NCBI GenBank assembly: GCA_944325005.1
Contig: CALUYO010000004.1
Location: 62,001 to 126,000 of the forward strand
DNA length: 64,000 nucleotides
Origin: Candidatus Gastranaerophilales bacterium
GTDB taxonomy: Bacteria; Cyanobacteriota; Vampirovibrionia; Gastranaerophilales; Gastranaerophilaceae
Direction: 5' to 3'
The notes beneath the pieces are model-generated. The model searched no databases. It worked only from the letters and a program-made list of their open reading frames with translations, and was not told where the DNA came from. The number at the start of each line of letters is the position of its first letter. Positions within the stretch are counted from its first letter, which is position 1. A program made the position numbers and the translations under genes. Of the stretch, positions 35,224 to 44,355 are shown in pieces.

Positions 35224-36689
35224 TTATCCTTTAATGACCAGAAATCTTTTTGCAGCATCACAAGAAACGGAATTAACTCGAGACGACCGACCAGCATATT
35301 AAAAATCATTATACATTTGCTTGCCGGATGTATTCCGTCAAAACTTCCCATGGGGCCTGTCAATTGTTCAAACCCCGGACCGATATTACCGAGCGCTGTA
35401 ATACTGCCTGCAAGTCCGATTATGCTGTTGTGTTCAAGTATTGCAATAATAATTGATGTAATACCGAAAATTATAAAGTAATAAAATACATAAACTACAA
35501 TTTGCCTTGTAACTTCTGCCGGAACACTTTTGTTGTCAACTTTGATGTTGATAATTGCATTAGGATGTAAAATTCTCAAAAGTTCACTTTTCATAGCTTT
35601 GTAAACAATAAGCCAGCGAACCATTTTAATACCGCCGCCTGCAGATCCTGAACAGGAGCCCATAAACATAACAATGAATAAAATAACTTTTGAAACATAA
35701 TCCCATTTTACAAAATCAACATTTGCACTTCCTGTTGATGTGGTTATGCTTACAACCTGATATAAAGCATCCGTAAATCCTTGAAATACTCCATAATGAG
35801 TATTTATAACAAGTGAAATTGTAATCAATAAAGCCATAACCATTACAAGAGAAAAATATAGTTTAAATTCCTCATTTTTAAATAATATAAAAGGATTTTT
35901 TTGAACAATTGCTTTATATTGAATATTAAAACTGGCGCCTGCAAGAAACATAAAAAATATTGTTATCCAGTTAATCCAGTTTGAATGATATCCCATAATA
36001 CTCTGCGGATTAGGAGAAAAGCCTGCTGCCGAAAGTGTTGAAAATGAATTACAAACTGCATCAAATTTAGGCATTCCTGCAACAATGAAAAATATAATAT
36101 TCAATAATGTGAGTCCTGCATAAACTTTCCATAAAGCTGAAGCAGTATTTCTTATTCTCGGGGTAAATTTGTCCTCCGTAGGTCCCGGAGCTTCCGCAAA
36201 AAACATCTGTCTGCCGGCAACCGCAAATTGAGGAAGAATTGCAACAAACAAAACGATAATTCCCAAACCTCCAAGCCACTGGGTCAAAGCTCGCCAGAAG
36301 AAAAATGTTTTCGGGTAATCAAAATTCGTTAAAATAGTTGCACCGGTCGTTGTAATCCCTGAGACAGATTCAAACATAGCGTTAAGTGGGCTGATTCCGT
36401 AAAAAAGATAAGGAATACCCGCTACTATACCGAATATAATCCATGAAACAGCAACTATAAACAGGGCTTCTGCTTTTTTTATGTCATTCAAATTTTCAAG
36501 TTCCGAGGTATTCGGCACAAGTTTCATAAAGAGCCAGCCCAAAAATGCAGAAATTCCACCTGCTGTAACAAATGGCATTATTGAATTAAAATCATGATAA
36601 TATAAGGCTGTAATTATAGGAGTTAAGGTTACAATTCCTATATAAATCATTGTTAATCCCACAGCTTTAGCAAGATAATTTAAGCGCAT
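35220..36689 (-). CDS. trkH: Trk/Ktr-type potassium uptake membrane subunit
   Basis: The 489-residue protein has four M1-P-M2 repeats, each with a selectivity-filter glycine: SGITTTGATIL, TLSAAGFSPN, TTSTGSANVD and LGNIGPGF. It forms the K+-translocating pore in the inner membrane and is gated by the TrkA ring. One base separates it from the trkA stop upstream, so they form an operon. Length fits TrkH rather than the shorter KtrB. Confidence 0.94.
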   Translation of the reverse strand: MRLNYLAKAVGLTMIYIGIVTLTPIITALYYHDFNSIMPFVTAGGISAFLGWLFMKLVPNTSELENLNDIKKAEALFIVAVSWIIFGIVAGIPYLFYGISPLNAMFESVSGITTTGATILTNFDYPKTFFFWRALTQWLGGLGIIVLFVAILPQFAVAGRQMFFAEAPGPTEDKFTPRIRNTASALWKVYAGLTLLNIIFFIVAGMPKFDAVCNSFSTLSAAGFSPNPQSIMGYHSNWINWITIFFMFLAGASFNIQYKAIVQKNPFILFKNEEFKLYFSLVMVMALLITISLVINTHYGVFQGFTDALYQVVSITTSTGSANVDFVKWDYVSKVILFIVMFMGSCSGSAGGGIKMVRWLIVYKAMKSELLRILHPNAIINIKVDNKSVPAEVTRQIVVYVFYYFIIFGITSIIIAILEHNSIIGLAGSITALGNIGPGFEQLTGPMGSFDGIHPASKCIMIFNMLVGRLELIPFLVMLQKDFWSLKDN

Positions 36690-36690
36690 A

Positions 36691-38031
36691 TCACTTTACC
36701 TTAAAAAATTCTTTTATTACAGCCGCATTTTCAGACGTTGTAAAAATTATCAAAATATCATTTGTATTAATTACTGTTTCTCCGTATGGAATAATGATGT
36801 TATTTTTCCTTAAAATAACACCGATAATTGCCCTTGCCGGAAATTTTAAATCCATAATTTTTTGTCCGTTAAATTCCGGAAGTACAGAAATTTCTAATAC
36901 TTCTCCCTGCCCCTGTTCAACAGTTGCAAGAATATCAACATCGTTTTCCTGCAAATCATTTTTTACTTCGTTAACGGCAGAATTTTTCGGAGAAACAGCA
37001 ATATCAATTCCCACCTTTTCAAAAAGCGGAATATTAACAACTTTTGCAACCCTTGCAATTACGCGCTTTACTCCCAGCTGTTTTGCAAGAAGCGAACAGA
37101 GAAGATTTTTTTCATCATTGTTTGTTACACTTATTACAACATCGGCAGAACCTATATCTTCTTCATCCAGCAGTTTAAGATTTGTGCCGTCGCCGTTTAT
37201 TACAAGAGTATTTGAAAGTTCTTCCGCCAGAAATCTGCACCTGTCATAATCTTTTTCAATTATTTTGGTTTTAATTTTTAATTTCTCCAGAGATTTTGCA
37301 AGCATCATACCTACATTTCCGCCGCCGATTATTGATGCTGATTTTACAATCTCTTTTTCATGGAAAAAAGTACCTGCAAGAATATCAAGAGAATGAGAAG
37401 TTCCCATAAATATAAGTTTATCATCCTCTTTAATTTCTGTCTCTCCGTTGGGGATAAAAAGTTCACAATTACGTGTAAGCCCTACCATCAAAGTATTTTT
37501 TGTAAAACCGCAGTCTTTTACTTTTTTCCCGACTATCGGATGGTGAGCTTTTACCTTGTATTCAAGAAGTCTTGCGCGACCGTCCGCAAAATTTTCAACA
37601 TCAAGTGCATGCGCAACCGTTACAATACGGAAAATATCCTGTGTTAAAAGTTCTTCCGGCCAAATTATATAGTCTATAAAGAAATCACAGAAGTTTGCAT
37701 TATTCTTCTCAAAATTTAAAGTTTTTTTGTATTCTTCTCTGCTGACAAAACAGATAGTTCTTACACCGCCAAATTTTTTAGCAGAAAGACAAGCTACGAT
37801 ATTTGCTTCATCAATTGCTGTACAGGCAATAAAAATATCAGCATTTTTTATATCAGCTGCGTTTAAGACATCAATACTTGATGCATTACCCTGCACAAAG
37901 CTTATATCCAGCTTATCAAATTCATCGGATCTGTTTTCTTCTTTATCAATAATTGTAATGTCATGGTCTTCGAAAAATTCGGTTGCCAGCAAACAACCCA
38001 TTTCCGTTGCACCGTAAATTACCATTTTCAT
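36691..38031 (-). CDS. trkA: Trk system NAD-binding regulatory subunit TrkA
   Basis: The 446-residue protein contains two RCK modules, each a Rossmann RCK_N (KMVIYGATEMGCLLATEF near residue 2 and SIIGGGNVGMMLAKSL near residue 230) followed by an RCK_C domain. It binds nucleotide on the cytosolic face and gates TrkH. It is first in the trkA-trkH pair; the upstream region to 38120 is AT-rich and shared with a divergent gene. Confidence 0.93.
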   Translation of the reverse strand: MKMVIYGATEMGCLLATEFFEDHDITIIDKEENRSDEFDKLDISFVQGNASSIDVLNAADIKNADIFIACTAIDEANIVACLSAKKFGGVRTICFVSREEYKKTLNFEKNNANFCDFFIDYIIWPEELLTQDIFRIVTVAHALDVENFADGRARLLEYKVKAHHPIVGKKVKDCGFTKNTLMVGLTRNCELFIPNGETEIKEDDKLIFMGTSHSLDILAGTFFHEKEIVKSASIIGGGNVGMMLAKSLEKLKIKTKIIEKDYDRCRFLAEELSNTLVINGDGTNLKLLDEEDIGSADVVISVTNNDEKNLLCSLLAKQLGVKRVIARVAKVVNIPLFEKVGIDIAVSPKNSAVNEVKNDLQENDVDILATVEQGQGEVLEISVLPEFNGQKIMDLKFPARAIIGVILRKNNIIIPYGETVINTNDILIIFTTSENAAVIKEFFKVK

Positions 38032-38119
38032 AGACCAAATTATATATTAAGTAAACTTTTTTTACAAGTATTTCAAATTCAGTCAATTTTTATTATTCAT
38101 ATCTCTTTAAAAAGTCATC

Positions 38120-39100
38120 ATGTTAGGCAGAATAAATTTATTAAATTATGAAAAGTGTTATCCTTCTCGACTGAAAAAATTTTTTCGGGCAGATATAAAT
38201 TATCATACTTATGATCAATTTATTCCTAATATGAAAAATACTGTTGTGGGAAATATTCCGCCTGAGATAATTGCACTTTTTAAAGATAATAAAGGAAAAC
38301 AAATAAAAGCTTTTCAAAATGCTCTTTCCGATACTGCAAAATATTTAAGAGGATGTTATAAATCTGCAAAGGAGCAAAATTTAATTTCCCACGATTTTAA
38401 TGATTTATGTGAAGATCTGTCGTTATTTGAAAATAGTGTATCAAGTATAGTTACCCGACGTTTAGAAGGTATTTTACCGGATGGATTAAGCGCTGAATTA
38501 AAATATATTGGACGTGGGGTCTGGGGAAATGTTTTTAAGTTTTCAATAAAGAATAAACATGGCGAAAAAATTATGCATGATAAGGCTTTAAAAGTTTATC
38601 ATGATCCGAAATGTAAAATAAAAGGAATTTCTCATATCCAAAATAATTATGCAGAAGCAAATTTTTGGACATTCATAAAATATGCAGCAGGACATAAACT
38701 TGATAAGACACAATTTACAAAACATTATATATCAGATGTAAAAAGCGGTTATGCTTTAACTGAATTTATAGATAGCGGTATAGAGCAGACAAAGTCTCCA
38801 ATTGATTTTGAAAATATATTTGGTATCACTTATATGGATGTTTTCAATGACCCGATAAACAATAAGTTATATGATGCGGGAGGTTTTGTTAAAGATAACA
38901 GATTAAGCACCTCCGGTTTTATTGATGATAAAATTGTCCGCAGATATTTTAAAAAGCTCCTGTTCAGAAATTCTGAAAAAGAGCTTAATAAAGTTATTAA
39001 TGATCTTGAAAATAAAATTGCCAACCCTAAAACTCCGCACAGGGATAAAATTCAAAGGGCTTTAGAATTATTTAAACAAAAACAAAATATAAATAATTAA
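38120..39100 (+). CDS. Unknown protein with possible kinase-like core
   Basis: I do not recognise the family. Within the 326 residues there is a glycine-rich loop, YIGRGVWGNVFKFSI (130-143), then ALKVY (156-160) with a VAIK-like Lys, a Glu in NNYAEANFWTFIK (about 179) and a hinge-like stretch ALTEFIDSG (212-220). This order matches the N-lobe of protein-kinase folds. The C-lobe is unclear: YMDVFNDPINNKLYDAGGF could hold the catalytic Asp, Asn and metal Asp but with atypical spacing. No signal peptide. No good ribosome binding site precedes the ATG. It could be an effector kinase or pseudokinase. The 3' end overlaps yggT by 33 bases. Confidence 0.5.
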   Translation: MLGRINLLNYEKCYPSRLKKFFRADINYHTYDQFIPNMKNTVVGNIPPEIIALFKDNKGKQIKAFQNALSDTAKYLRGCYKSAKEQNLISHDFNDLCEDLSLFENSVSSIVTRRLEGILPDGLSAELKYIGRGVWGNVFKFSIKNKHGEKIMHDKALKVYHDPKCKIKGISHIQNNYAEANFWTFIKYAAGHKLDKTQFTKHYISDVKSGYALTEFIDSGIEQTKSPIDFENIFGITYMDVFNDPINNKLYDAGGFVKDNRLSTSGFIDDKIVRRYFKKLLFRNSEKELNKVINDLENKIANPKTPHRDKIQRALELFKQKQNINN

Positions 39101-39337
39101 ATAATTTAAAATTTGTAAAACTATAACAGCAATTATAGGTGAAAAATCTAAACCTCCAACAGAGGGAACAATGCGTCTAAATAAATTCAGATACAAATCA
39201 GTTGCATCTTTCAAACCTTCAAACGGCTGCTTATACCATTCTATACTAGGAATAAAGCTTAAAAGACATCTCAACAAAATTAACCAGAAGTATATTTGAA
39301 AAAAGCTGTTTACAACAAAAATTAAATTATTTATCAT
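39068..39337 (-). CDS. yggT: YggT family membrane protein
   Basis: The 89-residue protein has two hydrophobic segments (IFVVNSFFQIYFWLILLRCLLSFI and SPIIAVIVLQILNYLIIYILFLF) with the family motif NLFRRIVPSVGGLDFSPI between them. YggT proteins are implicated in cell division or osmotic/K+ homeostasis and are common in cyanobacteria and plastids. The end of the gene overlaps the convergent gene by 33 bases. It follows mtnP on the same strand by 12 bases. Confidence 0.9.
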   Translation of the reverse strand: MINNLIFVVNSFFQIYFWLILLRCLLSFIPSIEWYKQPFEGLKDATDLYLNLFRRIVPSVGGLDFSPIIAVIVLQILNYLIIYILFLFK

Positions 39338-39349
39338 AATATTTCTCCG

Positions 39350-40153
39350 TTACAGTTGGGAATTTTTCTTAGTATTTCCACAAGAGCAATTATGTCTTTC
39401 AGAGGGAATATTTTCAATCATCTTAAAGAGCAGATTTTTGAGGTTAGAAACATTAGAATTAAATACTTCAATTACTTCATGATGTGAAACAGGTGGAACA
39501 TCACCAACTAAACCAGCATCATAATCAGTGATTAAAGAAATATTTAAAGGACACATATCCATTTCTTTAACAAGATAAGCTTCAGGAAATGCTGTCATAT
39601 TAATAACTTCCCATCCCTGATTAGTAAAGAATTTAGATTCTGCTTTTGTAGAAAATCTTGGCCCGTTAATTACAACAACAGTTCCCTGTTCATGAATATT
39701 AATGCCTAATTCTTTACCTGTGTTAATTGCCAGTTGTCTCAATTCCGGACAGTAAGTTTCGGCAGCTGAAGGGTGAGTAACTATAGGACCTTCAAAAAAT
39801 GTTGATTTTCTCCCGTCAGTCCAATCTACAAACTGGTCACAAATTACAAAATCACCTGGCTTAACATGTTTTTGCAAACTTCCGGCAGCACAGGGTGAAA
39901 TAACTCTTTCACAACCGGCATATTTCATAGCCCATACATTGGCTCTGTAATTTATTAAGTGAGGTAAAATAGTATGGCTTCTTCCATGACGCGGCATAAA
40001 TGCAACTTTATGTTTGCCGACAGTGCCTATAAATAAACTGTCGCTCGGCATCCCGTAAGGTGTTTCAACCTTTACTTCTTCAATGTTATCTAAAAATTTA
40101 TAAAAACCTGAGCCGCCAAATACACCTATATCAGCTAATTTTTTGTTTTCCAT
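39350..40153 (-). CDS. mtnP: S-methyl-5'-thioadenosine phosphorylase
   Basis: The 267-residue nucleoside phosphorylase starts at the Met after GAGAGGATTTAATATT. It shows IGVFGGSGFYKF, the phosphate-binding PRHGRSHTILPHLINYRAN, GPRFSTKAESKFF, NMTAFPEAYLVKE and TDYDAG, the pattern of the trimeric MTAP/PNP family, with TDYD in the base-binding region as in MTAP. It would split methylthioadenosine from polyamine synthesis. The C-terminal CSCGNTKK tail is lineage-specific. Confidence 0.88.
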   Translation of the reverse strand: MENKKLADIGVFGGSGFYKFLDNIEEVKVETPYGMPSDSLFIGTVGKHKVAFMPRHGRSHTILPHLINYRANVWAMKYAGCERVISPCAAGSLQKHVKPGDFVICDQFVDWTDGRKSTFFEGPIVTHPSAAETYCPELRQLAINTGKELGINIHEQGTVVVINGPRFSTKAESKFFTNQGWEVINMTAFPEAYLVKEMDMCPLNISLITDYDAGLVGDVPPVSHHEVIEVFNSNVSNLKNLLFKMIENIPSERHNCSCGNTKKNSQL

Positions 40154-40456
40154 AATATTAAATCCTCTCATTTTAAATAAAATTACTATTGAAATATTAA
40201 CATAAAAAAGGAAAAATTTCCCCCGAAAGTACGAAAAAATTATAATCTTAACAATTGTTTGAAATACACTTTAAACGTGTTATATCACGCCTTGAGGCGA
40301 TATTAGCGTGCTATATTTCTGTTTTAGGGGTTGAAATTTTATTTTTTTGTAATATATTGTTTATATAATCATTCTTAAAAGTTTTTGACTTTGTTGAAGA
40401 AACAGGTCGTTAGGGAATTTTTAGGGATTTCAATTTACAAATAAGAGGATTACATT
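40154..40456 (+). other. Intergenic region with nested palindrome upstream of the transglycosylase
   Basis: This 303-base gap has no gene. Its one clear structure is at 40281-40315: outer arms TATATCACGC and GCGTGCTATA (9 of 10 pair) enclose an inner CGCC-TTGA-GGCG hairpin sharing bases with the outer arm, so two folds exclude each other. The rest is AT-rich leader up to AAGAGGA before the TTG start of the next gene. I could not match it to a known riboswitch class. Confidence 0.45.
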
Positions 40457-41098
40457 TTGAGAAAATTGTTACTGTTAACTTTTACACTGATGTGTATGCT
40501 TTTTAGTAATGCACAAAGTCAGGCAGCTGACGTAAACTCTGTAAAAGCCACAATAGTAAAACATGCTATTGAAATGGGTGTGGATCCTGCAATAGCGCTC
40601 AGTATTGCGCGTACAGAGTCAGGATTTCGCCACGAGGCAAGAAGTGCACATGGGGCGGTTGGTGTATTTCAATTAATGCCTTCTACCGCAAGAAGAATGG
40701 GATATAATCCGTATTTGCTTAATGAAAATATAAAAGCAGGAATTACATATTATAAGAAAATGTATAATATGTTCGGGTCTGTAGAATTGGCACTTGCGGC
40801 TTATAATGCAGGACCGGGAAACGTAAAAAAATATAATGCTGTTCCGCCTTATGCAGAAACAAGACGTTTTGTGAATAAGATTATGACAGACGTAAACAGA
40901 CAGAAAACTAATCCTGATCCGGCGGTTGTAAAAGCAAAGCAGGGAGCTTATACGGCTCAGAAGCCAAAAGCCGTTGTACCTAAAGCAACAGTAAATAAAC
41001 CCGCTTCAAAGGTTATGGACACTAAAGGTTTGCAGGTAGAAGTTCTTGAAGAAAAACCGATAGAATTAAAACTTGAAACATTGACTGTTGCTATATAA
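40457..41098 (+). CDS. Secreted SLT-family lytic transglycosylase
   Basis: The 213-residue protein begins at TTG, eight bases after AAGAGGA. A signal peptide (residues 1-23, LLLLTFTLMCMLFSNAQSQAA) precedes a GH23/SLT domain: IALSIARTESGFRHEA with the catalytic Glu, GAVGVFQLMPSTARRMGYNP, and ALAAYNAGPGNVKKY. It cleaves peptidoglycan with 1,6-anhydro product formation. The 60-residue Lys/Pro/Val-rich tail is probably disordered. Such enzymes often serve assembly of envelope-spanning machines. A strong terminator follows. Confidence 0.93.
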   Translation: MRKLLLLTFTLMCMLFSNAQSQAADVNSVKATIVKHAIEMGVDPAIALSIARTESGFRHEARSAHGAVGVFQLMPSTARRMGYNPYLLNENIKAGITYYKKMYNMFGSVELALAAYNAGPGNVKKYNAVPPYAETRRFVNKIMTDVNRQKTNPDPAVVKAKQGAYTAQKPKAVVPKATVNKPASKVMDTKGLQVEVLEEKPIELKLETLTVAI

Positions 41099-41120
41099 CA
41101 TGAACTATTTTCCAGAAAAT

Positions 41121-41153
41121 AAAAAAGACCAGATTTGGCTCTGGTCTTTTTTT
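41121..41153 (+). terminator. Rho-independent terminator after transglycosylase
   Basis: AAAAAAGACCAGA and CTGGTCTTTTTTT pair around a short TTTGGCT loop, followed by T-rich sequence. Confidence 0.85.
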
Positions 41154-41260
41154 ATTTTTTTTAGTTTGTTATTTTAAGATTTTGTTACAAATGTCCGGTC
41201 AAATTAAAGATATTTTTTCTTTTTTCCGTATAACTATTTAGAAAGGAATATATTATCTAT

Positions 41261-43123
41261 ATGGGAATGTCAGCAGGACAAGCAAGATTATTAAGTATTA
41301 CGGCTCGATTAACCGATAACGAGCTGCGTTCTCAGATGATAACCAATTCTAAACTGCGTCTGGCCGACAAATCATCCGAGGCCAGTGAAGAGTATATGAA
41401 TGCACTGAATACAACTCAATTGATGTATGGCAGCTATAGTTCCGACGGAACTTTAAGCTACCAGGAATTGACGGCGAATGTATTGTTAAGTTACGGGGAT
41501 TTGAAAAATCAATATTCATTAGTTAACTCAAACGGTCAAATTTTATTAAGCGGGTCTGATATAAAAAAATATCAGGAAGCAAACAGTTTAGAAGACTTTT
41601 TATACAGTTATGGGATTGCTGAAGCAGAAAATCCTAAGTATCTTGAAGCACTGGAAGAAATTTTTGGCGCGAATTATGAGCAATTTTATGATGAAGCTAA
41701 TCCTAATAAATATACAAAAAATCCTGACGGAACAGATCTTGACTATAAAACAAAACTTAACGAATTTGCTTCGCTAGATCTAGATAGTCTTAATGAAAAT
41801 AGCTATAATACGCTTAAAAATAATTTTTCGAATTTAGTTTCAAATGCGGGTTTAAAATTAACAGAGGATCAGGCTTTAAAAAGCGGCGGTATATTTGATG
41901 TTCTTGTCGATACTGTAAATGGAATGCCTGAATACGTTGAAAAAGTTGATAAACCTGAAGAAGTAGATTTAATGGATTATGCAAAAGATCTTTTAAGCCC
42001 TCAATGTTGGGATGCTACCGGGATTAATGATCTAAGAAATGGTAATTTTGATACTACTGATGATGAAATTTGGCACATGGAACATGTTCTTGCTCAATAT
42101 TTATGGTCTTCTACCAACGGCTCTATTAGTGTAAATACCGGTAATGGAACTGAAACAATTACCAATTCAGGTTCAACATGGGGGTTGTCATCAGGCGGCG
42201 GAGATGGTGATGATCCTATGAATGTAAGAGGTGTATTAGCGAAGTCTGAAAATGCTGAACTTAAGGAAAAGCTTGAACAGCTATATTATCAACTTGCTTT
42301 GCATATAGATACCAATAATACTAACAGTGGTTTAACAAGCGGTTCTATCACAAATGATCATGGTAATGCTCTTTTAAGTAATGAAGAAATAGGACAGCAG
42401 TATTATGAACTGATTGATGAACTATTACTTGCTGTTGCTAATGATATTTTGGAAGCAGGACCTGATGATACCAGATATGATGATCTGGCCGGTTATGAAT
42501 CTGCTTTAACTGAATATAGTGACAAACTTGCTGCATATGAACAATACCAGCAGTTCAAAGTTGATTTTGCCGGTTGGGTTAATAGTGCTCAAAATGCCGT
42601 AAATAATTTTGAAGAATATATCGACAATCTTCCGAAAGCTGTAACTCCGGATGAAACGGATGCCCGTTACCAGTGGTATGTAAACCTTTACTATCGTATG
42701 GGCGGCGGCGCAGAGAATGCAGATGGAACAAAAAATTCAAATAACTACAAAGAGTTAGACGAAAATCTAATGAATAATGCAGAATGGCTGCAATTTGCTC
42801 TTGAACATGGAATTTTAACAATGGAGCAGGCTGCTTACTCAGAAAATGGTTCCGAGAAATATCCAGAAATAGGTACTTACGATTGGACCTCAATCATTTA
42901 TACTAACGCAAATGATTTGAAGTCACAGGAGGATGAAACGGCAATAGCTATAGCCGAGGTGAAATATAAAAACACAATAACCGAAATAGAAAATCAGGAT
43001 AAAAAATATGATCAGGATTTGAAAAAGCTTGATTCCCAGCACAGCGCCCTTCAAACCGAATATGATTCGATAAAGAGTGTAATTGATAAAAACGTGGAAA
43101 GATCTTTTAAGGCATTTTCATAA
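41261..43123 (+). CDS. Large unknown protein with C-terminal coiled coil
   Basis: The 620-residue acidic protein has no family I recognise. It starts MGMSAGQARLLSITARLTDNELRSQMITNSKLRLAD, an amphipathic helix that looks like a self-assembly or secretion segment. The middle is Asn/Asp/Ser-rich with Gly-rich linkers (GGGDGDDP). The last 60 residues form a predicted coiled coil, ending VIDKNVERSFKAFS. Amphipathic ends around a variable middle resemble axial proteins of flagella or type III systems, but no such genes are nearby, so this is speculative. No signal peptide. GAAAGGA lies 13 bases before the ATG, which is far; a second ATG two codons on is possible. Confidence 0.65.
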   Translation: MGMSAGQARLLSITARLTDNELRSQMITNSKLRLADKSSEASEEYMNALNTTQLMYGSYSSDGTLSYQELTANVLLSYGDLKNQYSLVNSNGQILLSGSDIKKYQEANSLEDFLYSYGIAEAENPKYLEALEEIFGANYEQFYDEANPNKYTKNPDGTDLDYKTKLNEFASLDLDSLNENSYNTLKNNFSNLVSNAGLKLTEDQALKSGGIFDVLVDTVNGMPEYVEKVDKPEEVDLMDYAKDLLSPQCWDATGINDLRNGNFDTTDDEIWHMEHVLAQYLWSSTNGSISVNTGNGTETITNSGSTWGLSSGGGDGDDPMNVRGVLAKSENAELKEKLEQLYYQLALHIDTNNTNSGLTSGSITNDHGNALLSNEEIGQQYYELIDELLLAVANDILEAGPDDTRYDDLAGYESALTEYSDKLAAYEQYQQFKVDFAGWVNSAQNAVNNFEEYIDNLPKAVTPDETDARYQWYVNLYYRMGGGAENADGTKNSNNYKELDENLMNNAEWLQFALEHGILTMEQAAYSENGSEKYPEIGTYDWTSIIYTNANDLKSQEDETAIAIAEVKYKNTITEIENQDKKYDQDLKKLDSQHSALQTEYDSIKSVIDKNVERSFKAFS

Positions 43124-43124
43124 T

Positions 43125-43153
43125 AAAAATCCCGCAATTTCAGCGGGATTTTT
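43125..43153. terminator. Bidirectional terminator
   Basis: AAAAATCCCGC-AATTTCA-GCGGGATTTTT, an 11-bp perfect stem between two convergent genes. Confidence 0.9.
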
Positions 43154-43155
43154 AT

Positions 43156-44319
43156 TTACGAATTGAAAGCTTTAAATAGTTCTTTTAAAACTTCCTGACC
43201 TTTGAGCATTGATTTGTAATCCAGATATTCATTCTTTGAGTGCATATTGCAAACTGTTGCAAGACCTAACAAATATGGTACAAATTTATCATTATTTGCG
43301 TTTGTTTCATTTGCGTAAATGTGAGTTTCTGCACCGGCATGGAATGATGTTATATCCGGTTTTACTCCGACTTTTTTTGCAACAGCTTCAAAAAGTATCG
43401 GGATATAATCATCGTCAACTTTTTCAAAAGGCGGAAGGTGTTCTTCAAACTCAATTACTGCATCAGCAAGATTTTTGTGTTTTTCGTTAAATTCATCAAC
43501 AGTTAATGCCATTTTCAATTTCAATTCTTCTTCTTTTTTACGGCTGGAGCTTCTGATTGAGTAACTTACTTCGGCATCTGTATTAATAATGTTAGTCACA
43601 TTTATATCGCCAGCTGAAATCCCGCCTAAATTGCAAGAAGTAATTACTGTCCCTTCTTCTTCGTAGAAAACTCCCTGAGGAAGATTTGATATTAAATCTG
43701 CAATAAGTTTTGCAGCATTAGCTCTTGTTTTGTCACCGATATCAATACCTGAGTGTCCGCCTTTGAAGCTGTGAACTTTAATTTTAGCTAAAGTATAGCT
43801 TGCGCCTGATACTTCGCACTGCCCTAAAGTGTCGCTGTCAAGGACAAGAACGTATTTAGATTTGAAATTTTTCAAGTTTGCATTTCTGATACCAGACAGT
43901 CCGTTTTCTTCGTCGCGGGTAAACATAATTTCCAGACCGCCATGTTTCATATCGGATTTTGCAAGTTCTTTTGCAAAGTAAAGAGCATTTGCAACGCCGG
44001 CTTTGTCATCACCGCCAAGAGTTCTATCTGCCGCGTGTATAAAGCCGCTATCATCCAAATATGTTTTGACAGGGCTGTCATCTCCTATTACATCCATGTG
44101 AGCAGACAACATTAGAGGTTCTTTGGAACTGTCTGTTGCCGGGATATTTATAATTACATTTTTAAAATCATCAAATTTGCAATCTATTCCGTTTTGGTCA
44201 CAATAATTTTTAATCCATTCTGCAACTTTTTCTTCGTGCATAGAAGGGGATGGAACTTCTGCAAGACTGCAGAACAAATCAACAAGCTCATGTTCTTTTC
44301 TTATATCTTCTATAGTCAT
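43156..44319 (-). CDS. M20-family peptidase, PepT-like
   Basis: The 387-residue dizinc aminopeptidase shows the zinc ligands and catalytic residues in SAHMDVIG, LGGDDKAGVA, FTRDEENGLSG and VLDSDT, the dimerisation domain after GGHSGIDIGD, and the last His in CNMHSKNEY. Length and motifs best fit tripeptidase T or the related M20 enzyme of Gram-positives. It probably releases N-terminal residues from tripeptides in the cytosol. It follows mutS2 on the same strand. Confidence 0.9.
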   Translation of the reverse strand: MTIEDIRKEHELVDLFCSLAEVPSPSMHEEKVAEWIKNYCDQNGIDCKFDDFKNVIINIPATDSSKEPLMLSAHMDVIGDDSPVKTYLDDSGFIHAADRTLGGDDKAGVANALYFAKELAKSDMKHGGLEIMFTRDEENGLSGIRNANLKNFKSKYVLVLDSDTLGQCEVSGASYTLAKIKVHSFKGGHSGIDIGDKTRANAAKLIADLISNLPQGVFYEEEGTVITSCNLGGISAGDINVTNIINTDAEVSYSIRSSSRKKEEELKLKMALTVDEFNEKHKNLADAVIEFEEHLPPFEKVDDDYIPILFEAVAKKVGVKPDITSFHAGAETHIYANETNANNDKFVPYLLGLATVCNMHSKNEYLDYKSMLKGQEVLKELFKAFNS

Positions 44320-44355
44320 AATTCTCTCCTTTTACGGAATTATTATAACACTATT

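Noticed and set aside
40154-40456. c-di-GMP or c-di-AMP riboswitch before the transglycosylase
   Set aside because: The conserved core sequences of those classes are absent.
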